This document shows, piece after piece, positions 45,307 to 53,356 of a stretch of DNA of 59,555 nt (positions are counted from its first letter, which is position 1; every line of letters begins with the position of its first letter). Source of the stretch: a virus; the IMG/VR virus record IMGVR_UViG_3300033571_016888, positions 1-59,555 of that record; one strand, written 5' to 3'. A program made the translations under genes and the position numbers. Below the pieces are notes generated by a model, which saw only the letters and a list, made by a program, of their open reading frames with translations, had not been told where the DNA came from and searched no databases.

Positions 45307-46149
45307 TTAGATAATTGTTTCTATGCTTCCTTGTACGGTTCCATTATTATGGGCACTTGTAACTGCAGTCTCATATTCAAATGTAACTTGCACTTTTACA
45401 ATTTCTGAAGCACCACTAGAAAGTCCGATTGAAGAAATATTTGTAGGGAATGCATTCATTAATCGTACAGAATATAATGGTTTTGCTTTTTCAAAATTAC
45501 TTATATTCTCCTGTAAAGATTTTGGTTTATAATCTGGAATTATGTCAGTAGATTTCATATATGTTCCAGATCTTTCTAAATCACTTAATATAGTATTACC
45601 TTTACTAGTAACCTCAAATTGATTAGCTTTTTCAAACTTGACAACTAAAATATCAGTAACATATTCATCTCTATATCTAGTTCTGCCTAAATTTTGCTTG
45701 CGATTTACATTTAAAACTCCTGATGTAGCTTGTCGTGAATTTGGAACATTGTGTGCATAGATATAACTTTGCCATGCATCAAAAGTTTTTCTAATCTCTG
45801 AATTTGCATCCCCAATAAATGAAAATGTAATTTCATTATTTACAATTCCATATGCATATTTTAATTGGGGAGAATTATTAATACGATATTCTCCTGTGGA
45901 AATTTGAAATCCTGGAATAGAACATTCTTCTGCATAGAATCTCATCAATCCAGTCATGTTGGATGGATCATTGGCATTTGGCTGACCACCCCCAGGAACT
46001 CTTTTGAGTATATTATTTAAAACTCCAGTGGAATTGGTTAAGTCAAAATGAACATCATAAAAGTTATTAATACTGTATCCAAATTTAGATACATAAGACT
46101 TGAACTCTTTAAGAGTTCCAATATTTCTATCAAAAGCTCTAGTTGTCAT
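45307..46149 (-). CDS. Baseplate tail-tube initiator, gp54-like
   Basis: A 280-aa protein with the tail-tube fold layout of gp48 and gp54. It has a strand-rich core with FYAEECSIPGFQISTGEYRI, then YGIVNNEITFSFIGDANSEI and FDAWQSYIYAHNV, and ends with AFPTNISSIGLSSGASEIVK then VQVTFEYETAV, the usual tube-protein closing strands. It overlaps the upstream 200-aa gene as ATGA (46146-46149). In T4, gp54 sits on gp48 and starts tube growth. The choice of gp54 rather than another tube-fold protein is by elimination, as gp48 is at 47219. Confidence 0.6.
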   Translation of the reverse strand: MTTRAFDRNIGTLKEFKSYVSKFGYSINNFYDVHFDLTNSTGVLNNILKRVPGGGQPNANDPSNMTGLMRFYAEECSIPGFQISTGEYRINNSPQLKYAYGIVNNEITFSFIGDANSEIRKTFDAWQSYIYAHNVPNSRQATSGVLNVNRKQNLGRTRYRDEYVTDILVVKFEKANQFEVTSKGNTILSDLERSGTYMKSTDIIPDYKPKSLQENISNFEKAKPLYSVRLMNAFPTNISSIGLSSGASEIVKVQVTFEYETAVTSAHNNGTVQGSIETII

Positions 46150-46748
46150 TGGCTACTATCTCCCCAAACAAAAGACTTACTTACTCGTTGATACAATCCT
46201 CTTCTCCTTGTAACAAAACTTTCATTTGGTATGAAGATTGCGGTTTTCCAATCATCAGTATTTATTTCAAATAATGGTGTTTCAAGACCTTCATAAACAT
46301 AATTATGAAAGCACTGTTTAGGAATTGTTGGTGTTCCATTCAAAATACTTTCTATTACTTGAACTCTTCTTGCATATGTAAGATAATGTAAATTAGCTCC
46401 AAAAAATTTTGGTCCCCCCTGGAGCATGTATACTAAAGGAAACTCATCATAATACTTTAATTTTTTTGCCCAGGTTGCATTATATTCAAAAAAATATAAT
46501 TTACTTCCAACTGGAGATAGAGTTTCATTACAAGTAGATAAGGTTTTGTAAATATCACTTTTCTTAGAAACCATCCTTATTGTATCACGATACCAAGAAT
46601 AGCTTCTTTCTCTTCCTCTGGCTAATTTTTTAACGTCTGAAAAAATATTACCACTAAGATCTGGAGTACCAAATCCAGTACTTATATTATCTCCTCCTCT
46701 TATATTGGAAGGAGATCGTGGAACCATATTTCTGAAAGATGATGTCAT
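46146..46748 (-). CDS. Virion assembly protein of unknown role, 200 aa (start at 46748)
   Basis: The frame is open to 46787, but the ATG at 46748 overlaps the gp4 stop as ATGA and gives MTSSFRNMVPRSPSNIRGG, the likely start. The core has LYFFEYNATWAKKLKYYDEF then PLVYMLQ, and GANLHYLTYARRV. This hydrophobic block recurs in myovirus virion proteins as far as I can recall, but I cannot name it securely. Position beside gp4 suggests head or tail completion, or a DNA end protector (gp2 type). It has a basic C-terminus (RRRGLYQRVSKSF). Function left open. Confidence 0.6.
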   Translation of the reverse strand: MTSSFRNMVPRSPSNIRGGDNISTGFGTPDLSGNIFSDVKKLARGRERSYSWYRDTIRMVSKKSDIYKTLSTCNETLSPVGSKLYFFEYNATWAKKLKYYDEFPLVYMLQGGPKFFGANLHYLTYARRVQVIESILNGTPTIPKQCFHNYVYEGLETPLFEINTDDWKTAIFIPNESFVTRRRGLYQRVSKSFVWGDSSQ

Positions 46749-47182
46749 ACCTTTAATTCCTTTTCGGTGAGTATCATAAACTTCCAATTTCTATCTCGAC
46801 AAAAATCCTCAGCCGCAGACCACTTTGCTTGATTTTTTACGTATTCAGTTACTTCATAAATGTAACTTTTTGTTTTTCTGTTTGAAATCTTTGGTTCTAC
46901 TGTTTGTTTTTTTGGCTTAATCTCAATTAAATATTTTGTAATGTTATTATTTGAATCTTTTATTTTCACATAAAAATCGACAAAATATCTGTGAATTCTA
47001 TTATCTAAAGGAGATCTATAAGGAATTACTATTTCTTCACTTCCCCACTCAAGTACAGTAGCTCTTTCATCGCAATACTTCATGAATTTAAGTTCCCATG
47101 AAGATCTGTAAATTATATTTCTATAATCACCTCTGTACTTATGAATATTTCTAGGAGAAAATTTTCCCTTTAAAGTACTCAT
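46745..47182 (-). CDS. Head completion protein gp4 (nuclease-fold)
   Basis: A 145-aa gp4 family protein that completes DNA-filled heads so tails can join. Characteristic parts are KYRGDYRNIIYRSSWELKFM, EWGSEEIVIPYRSPLDNRIH and the C-terminal WKFMILTEKEL. It keeps a PD-(D/E)XK-like pattern: Glu50, Asp69 (YFVDF) and Glu87-x-Lys89 (LIEIKPK), so it may have nuclease activity, as suspected for the T4 protein. It is divergent from gp48, with late promoters shared in a 15-base inverted repeat (47174-47227). Confidence 0.88.
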   Translation of the reverse strand: MSTLKGKFSPRNIHKYRGDYRNIIYRSSWELKFMKYCDERATVLEWGSEEIVIPYRSPLDNRIHRYFVDFYVKIKDSNNNITKYLIEIKPKKQTVEPKISNRKTKSYIYEVTEYVKNQAKWSAAEDFCRDRNWKFMILTEKELKV

Positions 47183-47227
47183 AAATAGTTTATAAATGTC
47201 AATCTATACCTACTATTTATGAGTACT
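47174..47227. promoter_or_regulatory. Inverted repeat carrying divergent late promoters and both start codons
   Basis: Arms agtactcataaatag (47174-47188) and ctatttatgagtact (47213-47227) are perfect reverse complements. Each arm gives a CATAAATA late promoter on one strand (plus 47180-47187, minus 47214-47221) and the ATGAGTACT start of the gene on the other strand. A second weaker TATAAATG lies at 47191-47198 on the plus strand. Confidence 0.65.
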
Positions 47228-48211
47228 GGTTCAAAAAGTTACGCCCCACCTGCAGAAGGTCAAGGAGGTCAACAGTTCAAAAACTTATATTGGCCAGATA
47301 CTGTTGCTAAGTATGACCTATTAAAGATTGATATTGTAGACTTCACTCCAATCACACAATCTGGATTGGGAGGAATGGCTGCATCCGAATCTAGCAGTTC
47401 CACTCCAGGGACATCCTCCTCTTACAAAGGAACACTAAGTAATGTTCAATTGTCTTCTGGAGCAAAAGCAAAAAAATCTTTAGCTACGATTCTACTACCA
47501 ATTCCAGAAAAAGTAAATTACTCAGATTCAATGGATTGGGGAGAGCAAAGTATTGGAGCTATTGGAAAGATTTTACCTTCTATTGCAAAAGGATTTACCG
47601 ATTCTAATACGGATGCAATTGGAACAAACTTACAGACCTTGGCACAAAATGGTCTTGCTGGAATGTTATTAAAACAATTAAGTGAAAAAAGTATTGGTAT
47701 TAGTGGTGAAGCATTGACTCAAGGTATCGCTGGAAAAGTTTTAAATCCATATAAGGAACAAATTTTCGGCGGAGTAAGCATGAGAAACTTTAACTTCACC
47801 TGGAAATTAGTTCCTAGAAGTGAATCCGAGCAAATTAAAATTGATAATATTATTAAAGCATTAAGATATCATGCACTCCCTAATTATAGTGGAACTTCTG
47901 CATTTGAAGGAGAAGAAGGAAACTCATTTAATGAACTTAGTGACAGATGGTTATCTGTACCAAGAATCTTTAACTTGAATTGGGTATACAATAATAACAA
48001 TAATGATATTAAAAGTTTACCCAAAATTAAACCCTGTGTGCTTACAAATGTAAGTATTGATTACACTCCAGATGGAGTATGGGCTACACATTATTCAAAC
48101 AAATTAGGACCAGCACCAGTTGCATATAACTTGACATTAGACTTCAAAGAAACAGAAATTATTACTGGTGTAGAGGTAACAGAGTTCGGAACAGGAGAGG
48201 GAGGATACTAA
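47219..48211 (+). CDS. Baseplate tail-tube cap protein gp48
   Basis: A 330-aa baseplate protein that caps the hub and seeds the tail tube. Features are the N-terminus with FKNLYWPDTVAKYDLLKIDI, a flexible Ser/Thr linker (about 60-80), then a helical portion and the tube-fold core with GVSMRNFNFTWKLVPRSESE and NIIKALRYHALPNY. The end ALNLTLDFKETE-type strand (YNLTLDFKETEIITG) is typical of gp48/gp54. It is one of only two plus-strand genes and is followed after 1 base by gp53. Expressed from the divergent late promoter. Confidence 0.8.
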   Translation: MSTGSKSYAPPAEGQGGQQFKNLYWPDTVAKYDLLKIDIVDFTPITQSGLGGMAASESSSSTPGTSSSYKGTLSNVQLSSGAKAKKSLATILLPIPEKVNYSDSMDWGEQSIGAIGKILPSIAKGFTDSNTDAIGTNLQTLAQNGLAGMLLKQLSEKSIGISGEALTQGIAGKVLNPYKEQIFGGVSMRNFNFTWKLVPRSESEQIKIDNIIKALRYHALPNYSGTSAFEGEEGNSFNELSDRWLSVPRIFNLNWVYNNNNNDIKSLPKIKPCVLTNVSIDYTPDGVWATHYSNKLGPAPVAYNLTLDFKETEIITGVEVTEFGTGEGGY

Positions 48212-48212
48212 A

Positions 48213-48896
48213 ATGTTCTTTGATTCACAGCCAAACATTTATTATCCTCAAGTAAAGGGAGGAGCAAAGTTATCAAAAAATTTATTCCGAAGAGTAAGAT
48301 TTAGAGATAACATAAATGCGTTATACATTAACTCATTTAAATATACTATCAAAGATGGAGAAACTCCAGAATCTATCTCATATGATAAGTATGGATCTAC
48401 AGAATGGTATTGGACTATTTTACTTTTAAATAATATTATTGATATTAACAATGATTGGCCAGTTGATGCGGTCGAATTAGATGTTTCAATAGAAAAGCAA
48501 TATGGTCCAAGACAAAATAATATCAAACATTGGGAAACCTTTCAGATTAAAAATACTGCTGGAGCAGTAGTTCTTCCTGGTGGAGTTATCATTGAACTGA
48601 ACGAAGGTAGAACAGAACAAAATAATCCTAATTATTATCCAAAAGACTCAAGGGGAAACCAGTACACATTTACATTTAAAGATGGTCAAGTTGTTAAAAC
48701 TTTAGCAGCTCCCCAAGTATTACGTAGAGTTACATTCAGAGAATTTGAATATGATAAAAATGAAAATAAAAAAGATATATTTTTAATTCAAAAAAAATAT
48801 CTAACAAAGATGAAAGAAGAAATTGCAAAACTATTTGCATATGATACTGAGTATAATATAGATGAACTTGGTGTCAGACTTCCAGATATAAAATAA
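48213..48896 (+). CDS. Baseplate wedge protein gp53
   Basis: A 227-aa wedge protein. The LysM-like segment with YTIKDGETPESISYDKYGST, EWYWTILLLNNIIDINNDWP is a hallmark of the gp53 family and links the wedge to the hub. A tail of alternating charge (KNENKKDIFLIQKKYLTKM) closes it. It lies 1 base after gp48 in the same transcript and is followed by a bidirectional terminator (48902-48919). Confidence 0.85.
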   Translation: MFFDSQPNIYYPQVKGGAKLSKNLFRRVRFRDNINALYINSFKYTIKDGETPESISYDKYGSTEWYWTILLLNNIIDINNDWPVDAVELDVSIEKQYGPRQNNIKHWETFQIKNTAGAVVLPGGVIIELNEGRTEQNNPNYYPKDSRGNQYTFTFKDGQVVKTLAAPQVLRRVTFREFEYDKNENKKDIFLIQKKYLTKMKEEIAKLFAYDTEYNIDELGVRLPDIK

Positions 48897-48923
48897 AAAA
48901 AGGGGGGCTTACGCCCCCCATTG
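48895..48923. terminator. Bidirectional terminator between gp53 and gp32
   Basis: GGGGGGC (48902-48908), TTAC loop, GCCCCCC (48913-48919). On the minus strand TTTTTTT follows (gp32 side). On the plus strand a weaker TTGTTTT follows (gp53 side). It separates two convergent genes. Confidence 0.88.
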
Positions 48924-48937
48924 TTTTACTAATTAAT

Positions 48938-49831
48938 TCAGTCTTCTTCAGCTAGTCGAGCGAAGTAACTTAGGGTATCATCTTCATCATCATTAGTAGA
49001 GCTTACACGAGAAGCTACAGTTGGACGAGAGACTTCTTCTACCATTTGTTCCTCTTCCTCCATTGTTTCGGCATCAGCTTTAAATGCGGATACCTTAGAA
49101 GGACTTAGAACTGATTGAAGCCTACGCTCTAGTTCTTCGTAAGTTTTGAAGTTACTTCCAGAAGTAAACTCTTCAAGAGTATGAATCTTGTTGTAGATTT
49201 TTTCTAGTTGGTCATCGTCAAAGTTACCTAGAGTTCCAGTAGATGCAAACTCAGACTTATCATAATTCCAATAGCCATCTACCTTACGAATCTTTAGTTT
49301 GAAATCAGCACCATCCCAAAGGTCAAATGGGTTTACTGGAGTTTCATCTGCAAATGCTGGTTGCATTGCTTCGATGATTTTATCGTGAATCTTCTTGCCG
49401 TACTTGTATAGAAATACTTTACCTTCGTTATCTGGATTTGCAGGGTCTTTTAGTACGTAGATATTGCTGTAGTATGACAGCTTACGCTTCTGCTTACGTG
49501 CAGTTTCTTTATCCTTTTCACTACCACTATTCCAGAGCTGGCGATTGAGTTCTCCTACTGGGTCTTTCTGATTTAGTGTGGTGAGTGAGTTTTCGATATA
49601 CCATCCACCAGGACCTTGGAATGCATGGGAGTATAGTTTGGCCCAGGGAATACCACCTTCTTCTGTAGCAGGTAGGAATCGAATTACAGCATAACCATTT
49701 CCAGCTTTGTCTACTTCTGGCTTCCAGAGACGTTCATCTGAACCACCTTCAGATGAAGCACTTTTTTCAATCTCTTTAGTTAGCTTATCAAAGACTGAAG
49801 ATGAATTACGCTTTAGAGTTGCAAATGACAT
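48938..49831 (-). CDS. 32: Single-stranded DNA-binding protein gp32
   Basis: A 297-aa protein coating ssDNA in replication and recombination. It has the basic N-terminal cooperativity segment (LKRNSSSVFDKLTKEIEKS), the core with KLSYYSNIYVLKDPANPDNE, GKVFLYKYGKKIHDKI, and an acidic C-terminal tail (NDDEDDTLSYFARLAEED) that binds partners. The T4 zinc ligands are missing: where T4 has a CPVC segment this protein has DPVG, so it should fold without zinc. It has its own early promoter (49901-49929) and a leader with four AATCCAA repeats (49832-49874), suggesting autoregulation. It stands last in a gp33-gp59-gp32 order like T4. Confidence 0.92.
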   Translation of the reverse strand: MSFATLKRNSSSVFDKLTKEIEKSASSEGGSDERLWKPEVDKAGNGYAVIRFLPATEEGGIPWAKLYSHAFQGPGGWYIENSLTTLNQKDPVGELNRQLWNSGSEKDKETARKQKRKLSYYSNIYVLKDPANPDNEGKVFLYKYGKKIHDKIIEAMQPAFADETPVNPFDLWDGADFKLKIRKVDGYWNYDKSEFASTGTLGNFDDDQLEKIYNKIHTLEEFTSGSNFKTYEELERRLQSVLSPSKVSAFKADAETMEEEEQMVEEVSRPTVASRVSSTNDDEDDTLSYFARLAEED

Positions 49832-49874
49832 TTGGATTCTCCGTATTAGTTGGATTAATTGGATTGTTTGGATT
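49832..49874 (-). promoter_or_regulatory. Repeated leader element, probable gp32 translational operator
   Basis: TTGGATT on the plus strand (AATCCAA in the mRNA) occurs at 49832, 49850, 49859 and 49868. Starts are 9, 9 and 18 bases apart, so all lie on a 9-base register. The last copy touches the ATG (AATCCAAATG), and the ribosome site GGAG lies in the free slot. The leader is poor in G, so likely unstructured. Confidence 0.6.
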
Positions 49875-49900
49875 CAGCGTTGTCCACCGAATACATGACT

Positions 49901-49929
49901 AGTATAGCAGGGTTAGGTCGGCTTGTCAA
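49901..49929 (-). promoter_or_regulatory. Sigma70-type promoter for gp32
   Basis: Minus strand TTGACA (49924-49929), 17-base spacer ending TGC, TATACT (49901-49906). It overlaps the last codons of the 111-aa gene. Confidence 0.85.
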
Positions 49930-50248
49930 GCTTCTCCAGAGCACTGGCGATGTCTTGTTTCATATGTGTAAATATTTCAGACAAATCAGTTCCTGGAGGT
50001 ATTCCTAAGAATACTGCAGAGTCTCTCAATGTAGATGCAAATTCTTTTGCTTCAGAATCTTCTGAATATTTTGCTCTAAAGTATAATAATTCTTGTAACT
50101 CTACCAATCTCTCTAATTTACCTAGACACTCTTTTTTAGTTTCTAATGTTTGACTCAATGGGTTAGCCAAGCTTTCACGTATCTCCATGTAGAGATTCAT
50201 CATTTCTTCTAACTCACTTTTAATTAAATCTTGTTCAAAGAAAGACAT
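49913..50248 (-). CDS. Hypothetical protein between gp59 and gp32, 111 aa
   Basis: A 111-aa acidic helical protein. The first 70 residues form helices with heptad character (IKSELEEMMNLYMEIRESL ... CLGKLERLVELQELLYFRAK). It is joined to gp59 by a TAATG overlap at 50248, so it should be made with gp59. Its position in the replication cluster suggests a helicase-loading or ssDNA partner, but there is no identifiable domain. The stop codon region doubles as the gp32 promoter. Confidence 0.7.
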   Translation of the reverse strand: MSFFEQDLIKSELEEMMNLYMEIRESLANPLSQTLETKKECLGKLERLVELQELLYFRAKYSEDSEAKEFASTLRDSAVFLGIPPGTDLSEIFTHMKQDIASALEKLDKPT

Positions 50249-50832
50249 TAATTTACTTTATCTAAGAGTATCTTCTTGTATTTAGTTCTCTCTATAGATA
50301 TGAAAGGTTCGTATTTTACTACCTTTCTTTTTAAATCTGGCCATATAATAGGCTCAGTTATTTTTTTATTAAAATCAGGAATGTAATTTAATAACTTATT
50401 TAATATAACAAGAGTTTCTAAACTCACTCTTCCAGACATATATTTTGTTATTAATGGTGGGTGTGTACCAGTAACTGTAAATATATCTTCAAAGCTATGT
50501 TCATTTAATAATTCTATAATCTCACTCTCAAAGATAAATGACATACTTTGAATTCTTTTTTTCCAAGTAGGATAAACTTTAGAATTTTCAATCTTTGAAA
50601 TACTTCCAATCCAAGTATGCTCATTATCAATAAAGTTAGCAACAAAATATTGGATGAGTTCATCCCTTGAAAATTTTGTTGCTAACTTTTTAAAAAAATA
50701 ACAATCTTTTCTTTTTTCAAAAGATTGAACTGATGCTCTAGCTTTTCCGTTACATAGAAAAAAATCAAAATCTTCTTTTGTAAAATGTAATTTTATAGAT
50801 AGATATAATCTATAAACTTCAAAACCATTCAT
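50248..50832 (-). CDS. 59: gp59-like loader of the gp41 helicase
   Basis: A 194-aa protein matching the gp59 pattern: the start GFEVYRLYLSIKLHFTKEDF, then DFFLCNGKARASVQSFEKRK, the KKLATKFSRDELIQYFVANF segment, and the basic C-terminal third. gp59 loads helicase onto gp32-covered forks. It lies between gp33 and gp32 as in T4 (33-59-32), with an ATGA overlap to gp33 and TAATG to the 111-aa gene. Confidence 0.8.
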   Translation of the reverse strand: MNGFEVYRLYLSIKLHFTKEDFDFFLCNGKARASVQSFEKRKDCYFFKKLATKFSRDELIQYFVANFIDNEHTWIGSISKIENSKVYPTWKKRIQSMSFIFESEIIELLNEHSFEDIFTVTGTHPPLITKYMSGRVSLETLVILNKLLNYIPDFNKKITEPIIWPDLKRKVVKYEPFISIERTKYKKILLDKVN

Positions 50833-51134
50833 AGAGGAAGTCTTGCTCTCGATGATTTTTTCATAAAGTTCATTCGTTGTGCATCAACTTTAATTTTTTC
50901 CTTTAACGGTTTTGAAATTAATTTTGACACGTTCTCCAATTCAATATTATATTTTTCGCAGTAAACAAGAACTGCTTCAATATAATTAAGTCCGCCCTGA
51001 TTAGAGCGAACAATTTCTTCAACTTCCATAGAAAATTTTGTAGCTGTCATAAATTTGTCTTCAATAAATTGTTCAAAAGTTTCAGTGTTAGGAATAACAG
51101 GTTGTTTTAATTTTATTTGTTTTGTATTCTCCAT
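50829..51134 (-). CDS. 33: gp33-like late transcription co-activator
   Basis: A 101-aa protein which in T4 bridges the sliding clamp and the gp55 sigma factor at late promoters. Pattern support: FSMEVEEIVRSNQGGLNYIE, AVLVYCEKYNIELENVSKLI and the basic C-terminus (AQRMNFMKKSSRARLPL), which is the usual cyanophage gp33 layout. Its presence fits the T4-type NATAAATA motifs found before structural genes here. It overlaps gp59 as ATGA. Confidence 0.75.
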   Translation of the reverse strand: MENTKQIKLKQPVIPNTETFEQFIEDKFMTATKFSMEVEEIVRSNQGGLNYIEAVLVYCEKYNIELENVSKLISKPLKEKIKVDAQRMNFMKKSSRARLPL

Positions 51135-51140
51135 TAGAAC

Positions 51141-51809
51141 CTAGGGATTAGTTTGCATTTTCCATTCTCTAATGTAATCTAATAACACGCTCATATATTT
51201 CTTAATGTCATATTCCTGAAAGACTTGAATTTCTCCATCCTCACATGCAATTAGAGTTACGAGTTTCTTTACTTTAATCCCAGTACGTTCATAATACATC
51301 ATTGCGTATGCACATTCCTGAGCTATGTAATTGTCAATCCATTCTCGCTTCTTTGGTTCAGTAGATGTTTTGAAATCTATAATTGCAAGCTCATTCTCGT
51401 ATTCTGCAATGCAATCGACTCTTCCAGCAAGCTTTAATTTATCGCTATACAATGCCCCCTCTAGAGTATGGATATTATTAATTTTATCTAGAAAAGGTTT
51501 TAAACATTTAAACATGTATAGAGGAAGCACTTTATCCTTGTACTTCTCTTCATTGAATATATTATTTAGGTAATCTTCATTTATTAGATGAAGATTAGTT
51601 CCCCTAAGTGCAGCTCTGGAAGAAATACGATTAGCTTCTTTTTCTCCTACTCTTTTTCTCCATTGGAGAATAGATTTTTTTGATTTTGCCCCAATAACAG
51701 TAGTAACGGAAGGATACTTATCACCTGCAGGGGTGACATAGTACCTTCCGTTACCTGTTGTTTCAGCTTGTAAATCAATCAAAGAAGCATTATTTAAATG
51801 TACAAACAT
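51141..51809 (-). CDS. PD-(D/E)XK (RecB/Cas4-like) exonuclease
   Basis: A 222-aa nuclease. Residues 65-75 (RAALRGTNLHL) give the RxxG..H motif with His74. Glu117, Asp132 (GRVDCIAEY) and Asp145-x-Lys147 (IIDFKTS) form the metal-binding PD-(D/E)XK site. A C-terminal QxxxYAMMY helix (AQECAYAMMYYERTG) is typical of RecB-type nucleases. There are no Cys for an Fe-S cluster. It is likely used in recombination or host DNA breakdown. Its ATG overlaps the phoH stop (TAATG at 51809). Confidence 0.85.
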   Translation of the reverse strand: MFVHLNNASLIDLQAETTGNGRYYVTPAGDKYPSVTTVIGAKSKKSILQWRKRVGEKEANRISSRAALRGTNLHLINEDYLNNIFNEEKYKDKVLPLYMFKCLKPFLDKINNIHTLEGALYSDKLKLAGRVDCIAEYENELAIIDFKTSTEPKKREWIDNYIAQECAYAMMYYERTGIKVKKLVTLIACEDGEIQVFQEYDIKKYMSVLLDYIREWKMQTNP

Positions 51810-52564
51810 TACAGTCCTAAATTCATTTTACTAATTAGATAACTCTTGATAAGACCAGAACGAACGATATCTTCAATACCAAATTCAATCATAGAAAATT
51901 CTTCCATTGTTTGAAGAATACTCATAAAATTTAAAATGCCATTTCTTTCGTTGGTTTTAATTAAGTCTGTTTGATTTACATCGCCACAGAAAATAATTTT
52001 AGTGTCCTGACCAACACGAGTGATAATCGAATCTAACTCATGGAAGTTAAGATTCTGACTTTCATCTACAATTATAACACAGTTGTCAAGTGTTGTACCA
52101 CGAATAAAAGAAGTACTCCAGAAACTAATTGTTCCTTGACCTTTGAGATTGCCGTATAAAGCTTCAAACGATGCTTCATCTGGCATTTCAAACATGTACT
52201 TCACCATGTTCTTATATGGAATTTGATAAAGACTTGACTTGTCTTCATGGTCTCCAGGAAGAAATCCAATTTCTCTAGTGGATACTAAAGAACGAACCAT
52301 ATAAACTTTGTCATATGGAGTTTTTTCATTCAAGACATCCTTGAGAGCAAGATATAAACTAACGAAAGTTTTACCAGTGCCTGCAGCACCATAAAGAAAA
52401 AGATTCTTTTCATTAGAATATTCCTCAAATACCTTTTCTTGAGCTGGAGTAAGAGGAGAAATATTCCTCATGTGCTCATTATCAATTGGTCTTTTTCTTC
52501 TCATTTTTTTAGCTGGAATATCAGCAAATGATTGGTCGGGTTTTCTTCTGCGTGAACTGGTCAT
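51809..52564 (-). CDS. phoH: PhoH-like P-loop ATPase
   Basis: A 251-aa ATPase. Walker A is GAAGTGKT (59-66), Walker B is VIIVDESQN with Asp167-Glu168, and IIFCGDVNQTDL (about 190-201) is the sensor motif of PhoH. The basic N-terminal tail (SSRRRKPDQ..KKMRRKRP) could bind nucleic acid. phoH is a widespread cyanophage gene of uncertain role, linked by name to phosphate stress; a helicase-like RNA function is also possible. Overlaps its upstream neighbour as ATGA (52561-52564). Confidence 0.92.
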   Translation of the reverse strand: MTSSRRRKPDQSFADIPAKKMRRKRPIDNEHMRNISPLTPAQEKVFEEYSNEKNLFLYGAAGTGKTFVSLYLALKDVLNEKTPYDKVYMVRSLVSTREIGFLPGDHEDKSSLYQIPYKNMVKYMFEMPDEASFEALYGNLKGQGTISFWSTSFIRGTTLDNCVIIVDESQNLNFHELDSIITRVGQDTKIIFCGDVNQTDLIKTNERNGILNFMSILQTMEEFSMIEFGIEDIVRSGLIKSYLISKMNLGL

Positions 52565-52791
52565 ACGTCTATAGTTGAATGTGCATGGTTTGATTTGATG
52601 CGACGAAGAACGTCTTTAAAAGTATCTGGAGCTTGGTTTTTCATTTCTCCAACCCCACCAACTACATTAAGTCCTGTGGGGACTTGTGTAAGGTGAGGAT
52701 TTTCCGCCAAGTACGTTTCTCGTTCAGCCATGTACATCCATTTATCAAAATGTTCACCCGTGTTATTATCTCTAAATCTATATGTTGGCAT
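52561..52791 (-). CDS. Conserved small phage protein (start at 52791)
   Basis: The frame opens at 52857, but the ATG at 52791 gives MPTYRFRDNNTGEHFDKWMY, a start resembling the FmdB-type 'MPTYxF' small proteins, and avoids most overlap with the upstream gene (14 bases remain). No Cys pair is present, so it is not the zinc form. The 76-aa product ends with DTFKDVLRRIKSNHAHSTI. The family is common in T4-like cyanophages, function unknown. Confidence 0.7.
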   Translation of the reverse strand: MPTYRFRDNNTGEHFDKWMYMAERETYLAENPHLTQVPTGLNVVGGVGEMKNQAPDTFKDVLRRIKSNHAHSTIDV

Positions 52792-53326
52792 TTGTTTTAA
52801 ACCATTCAGGAATTGTTGATGGAGATTTCCATTTCGCAAATGAAACTTTGTCCCCAATGTAATAATTTTTGTAAGACTGAATTGAATCAGCTACTTTGTA
52901 TTTATCGGGCATGGCAGGAGGGGGGTCTTGCCAACCAAAGTCAGGAAGATTATTGGGAGAATATTTTAGATATGCTCTCAAAGATTCAGTAGCATGAAAC
53001 TTGCCATATCTCCTGGTGTATTCAATACAGCACTGTTCAAAGAGTTCGTATAGCCACTTGTAATGTGATTTAGAACTCCTAGCCCAGACAGCAGAAGGGT
53101 GGTTAATATGACAAGCTTTATAGAGATTTGATTCTCGTGGTTCATCGAGTTTGAATCGTTTGACTTTACGATTCTTTTCAGAAAGTTCAACATAACCAAT
53201 ACCGTCAAGAACTCGATGAGCGGTAGAAAGAAGTTGTGCATATTCAACAATCATTTTAACAACATGCTTATCACAATGCTCTTGAGCACACACAACTGGA
53301 TTGTAATTCAAATAAAAGATGTTCAT
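52778..53326 (-). CDS. Conserved phage protein of unknown function, 182 aa
   Basis: A 182-aa protein. The N-terminal pattern MNIFYLNYNPVVCAQEHCDK then HVVKMIVEYAQLLSTAHRVL and the CHINHPSAVWARSSKSHYKW segment belong to a protein often found in tailed phages. Conserved His, Cys and Asp residues hint at metal or nucleotide binding, but no activity is known to me. It lies 30 bases after thyX with its own -10 element (53348-53353), so could be separately transcribed. Confidence 0.7.
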   Translation of the reverse strand: MNIFYLNYNPVVCAQEHCDKHVVKMIVEYAQLLSTAHRVLDGIGYVELSEKNRKVKRFKLDEPRESNLYKACHINHPSAVWARSSKSHYKWLYELFEQCCIEYTRRYGKFHATESLRAYLKYSPNNLPDFGWQDPPPAMPDKYKVADSIQSYKNYYIGDKVSFAKWKSPSTIPEWFKTNANI

Positions 53327-53347
53327 AATGTAAGTTTAGATAATTCT

Positions 53348-53353
53348 AGTATA
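53348..53353 (-). promoter_or_regulatory. Extended -10 promoter element, weak
   Basis: TATACT with TGC before it on the minus strand, as in the strong promoters, but the -35 position at 17 bases reads GGGCAC. It lies between thyX and the 182-aa gene. Confidence 0.4.
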
Positions 53354-53356
53354 GCA

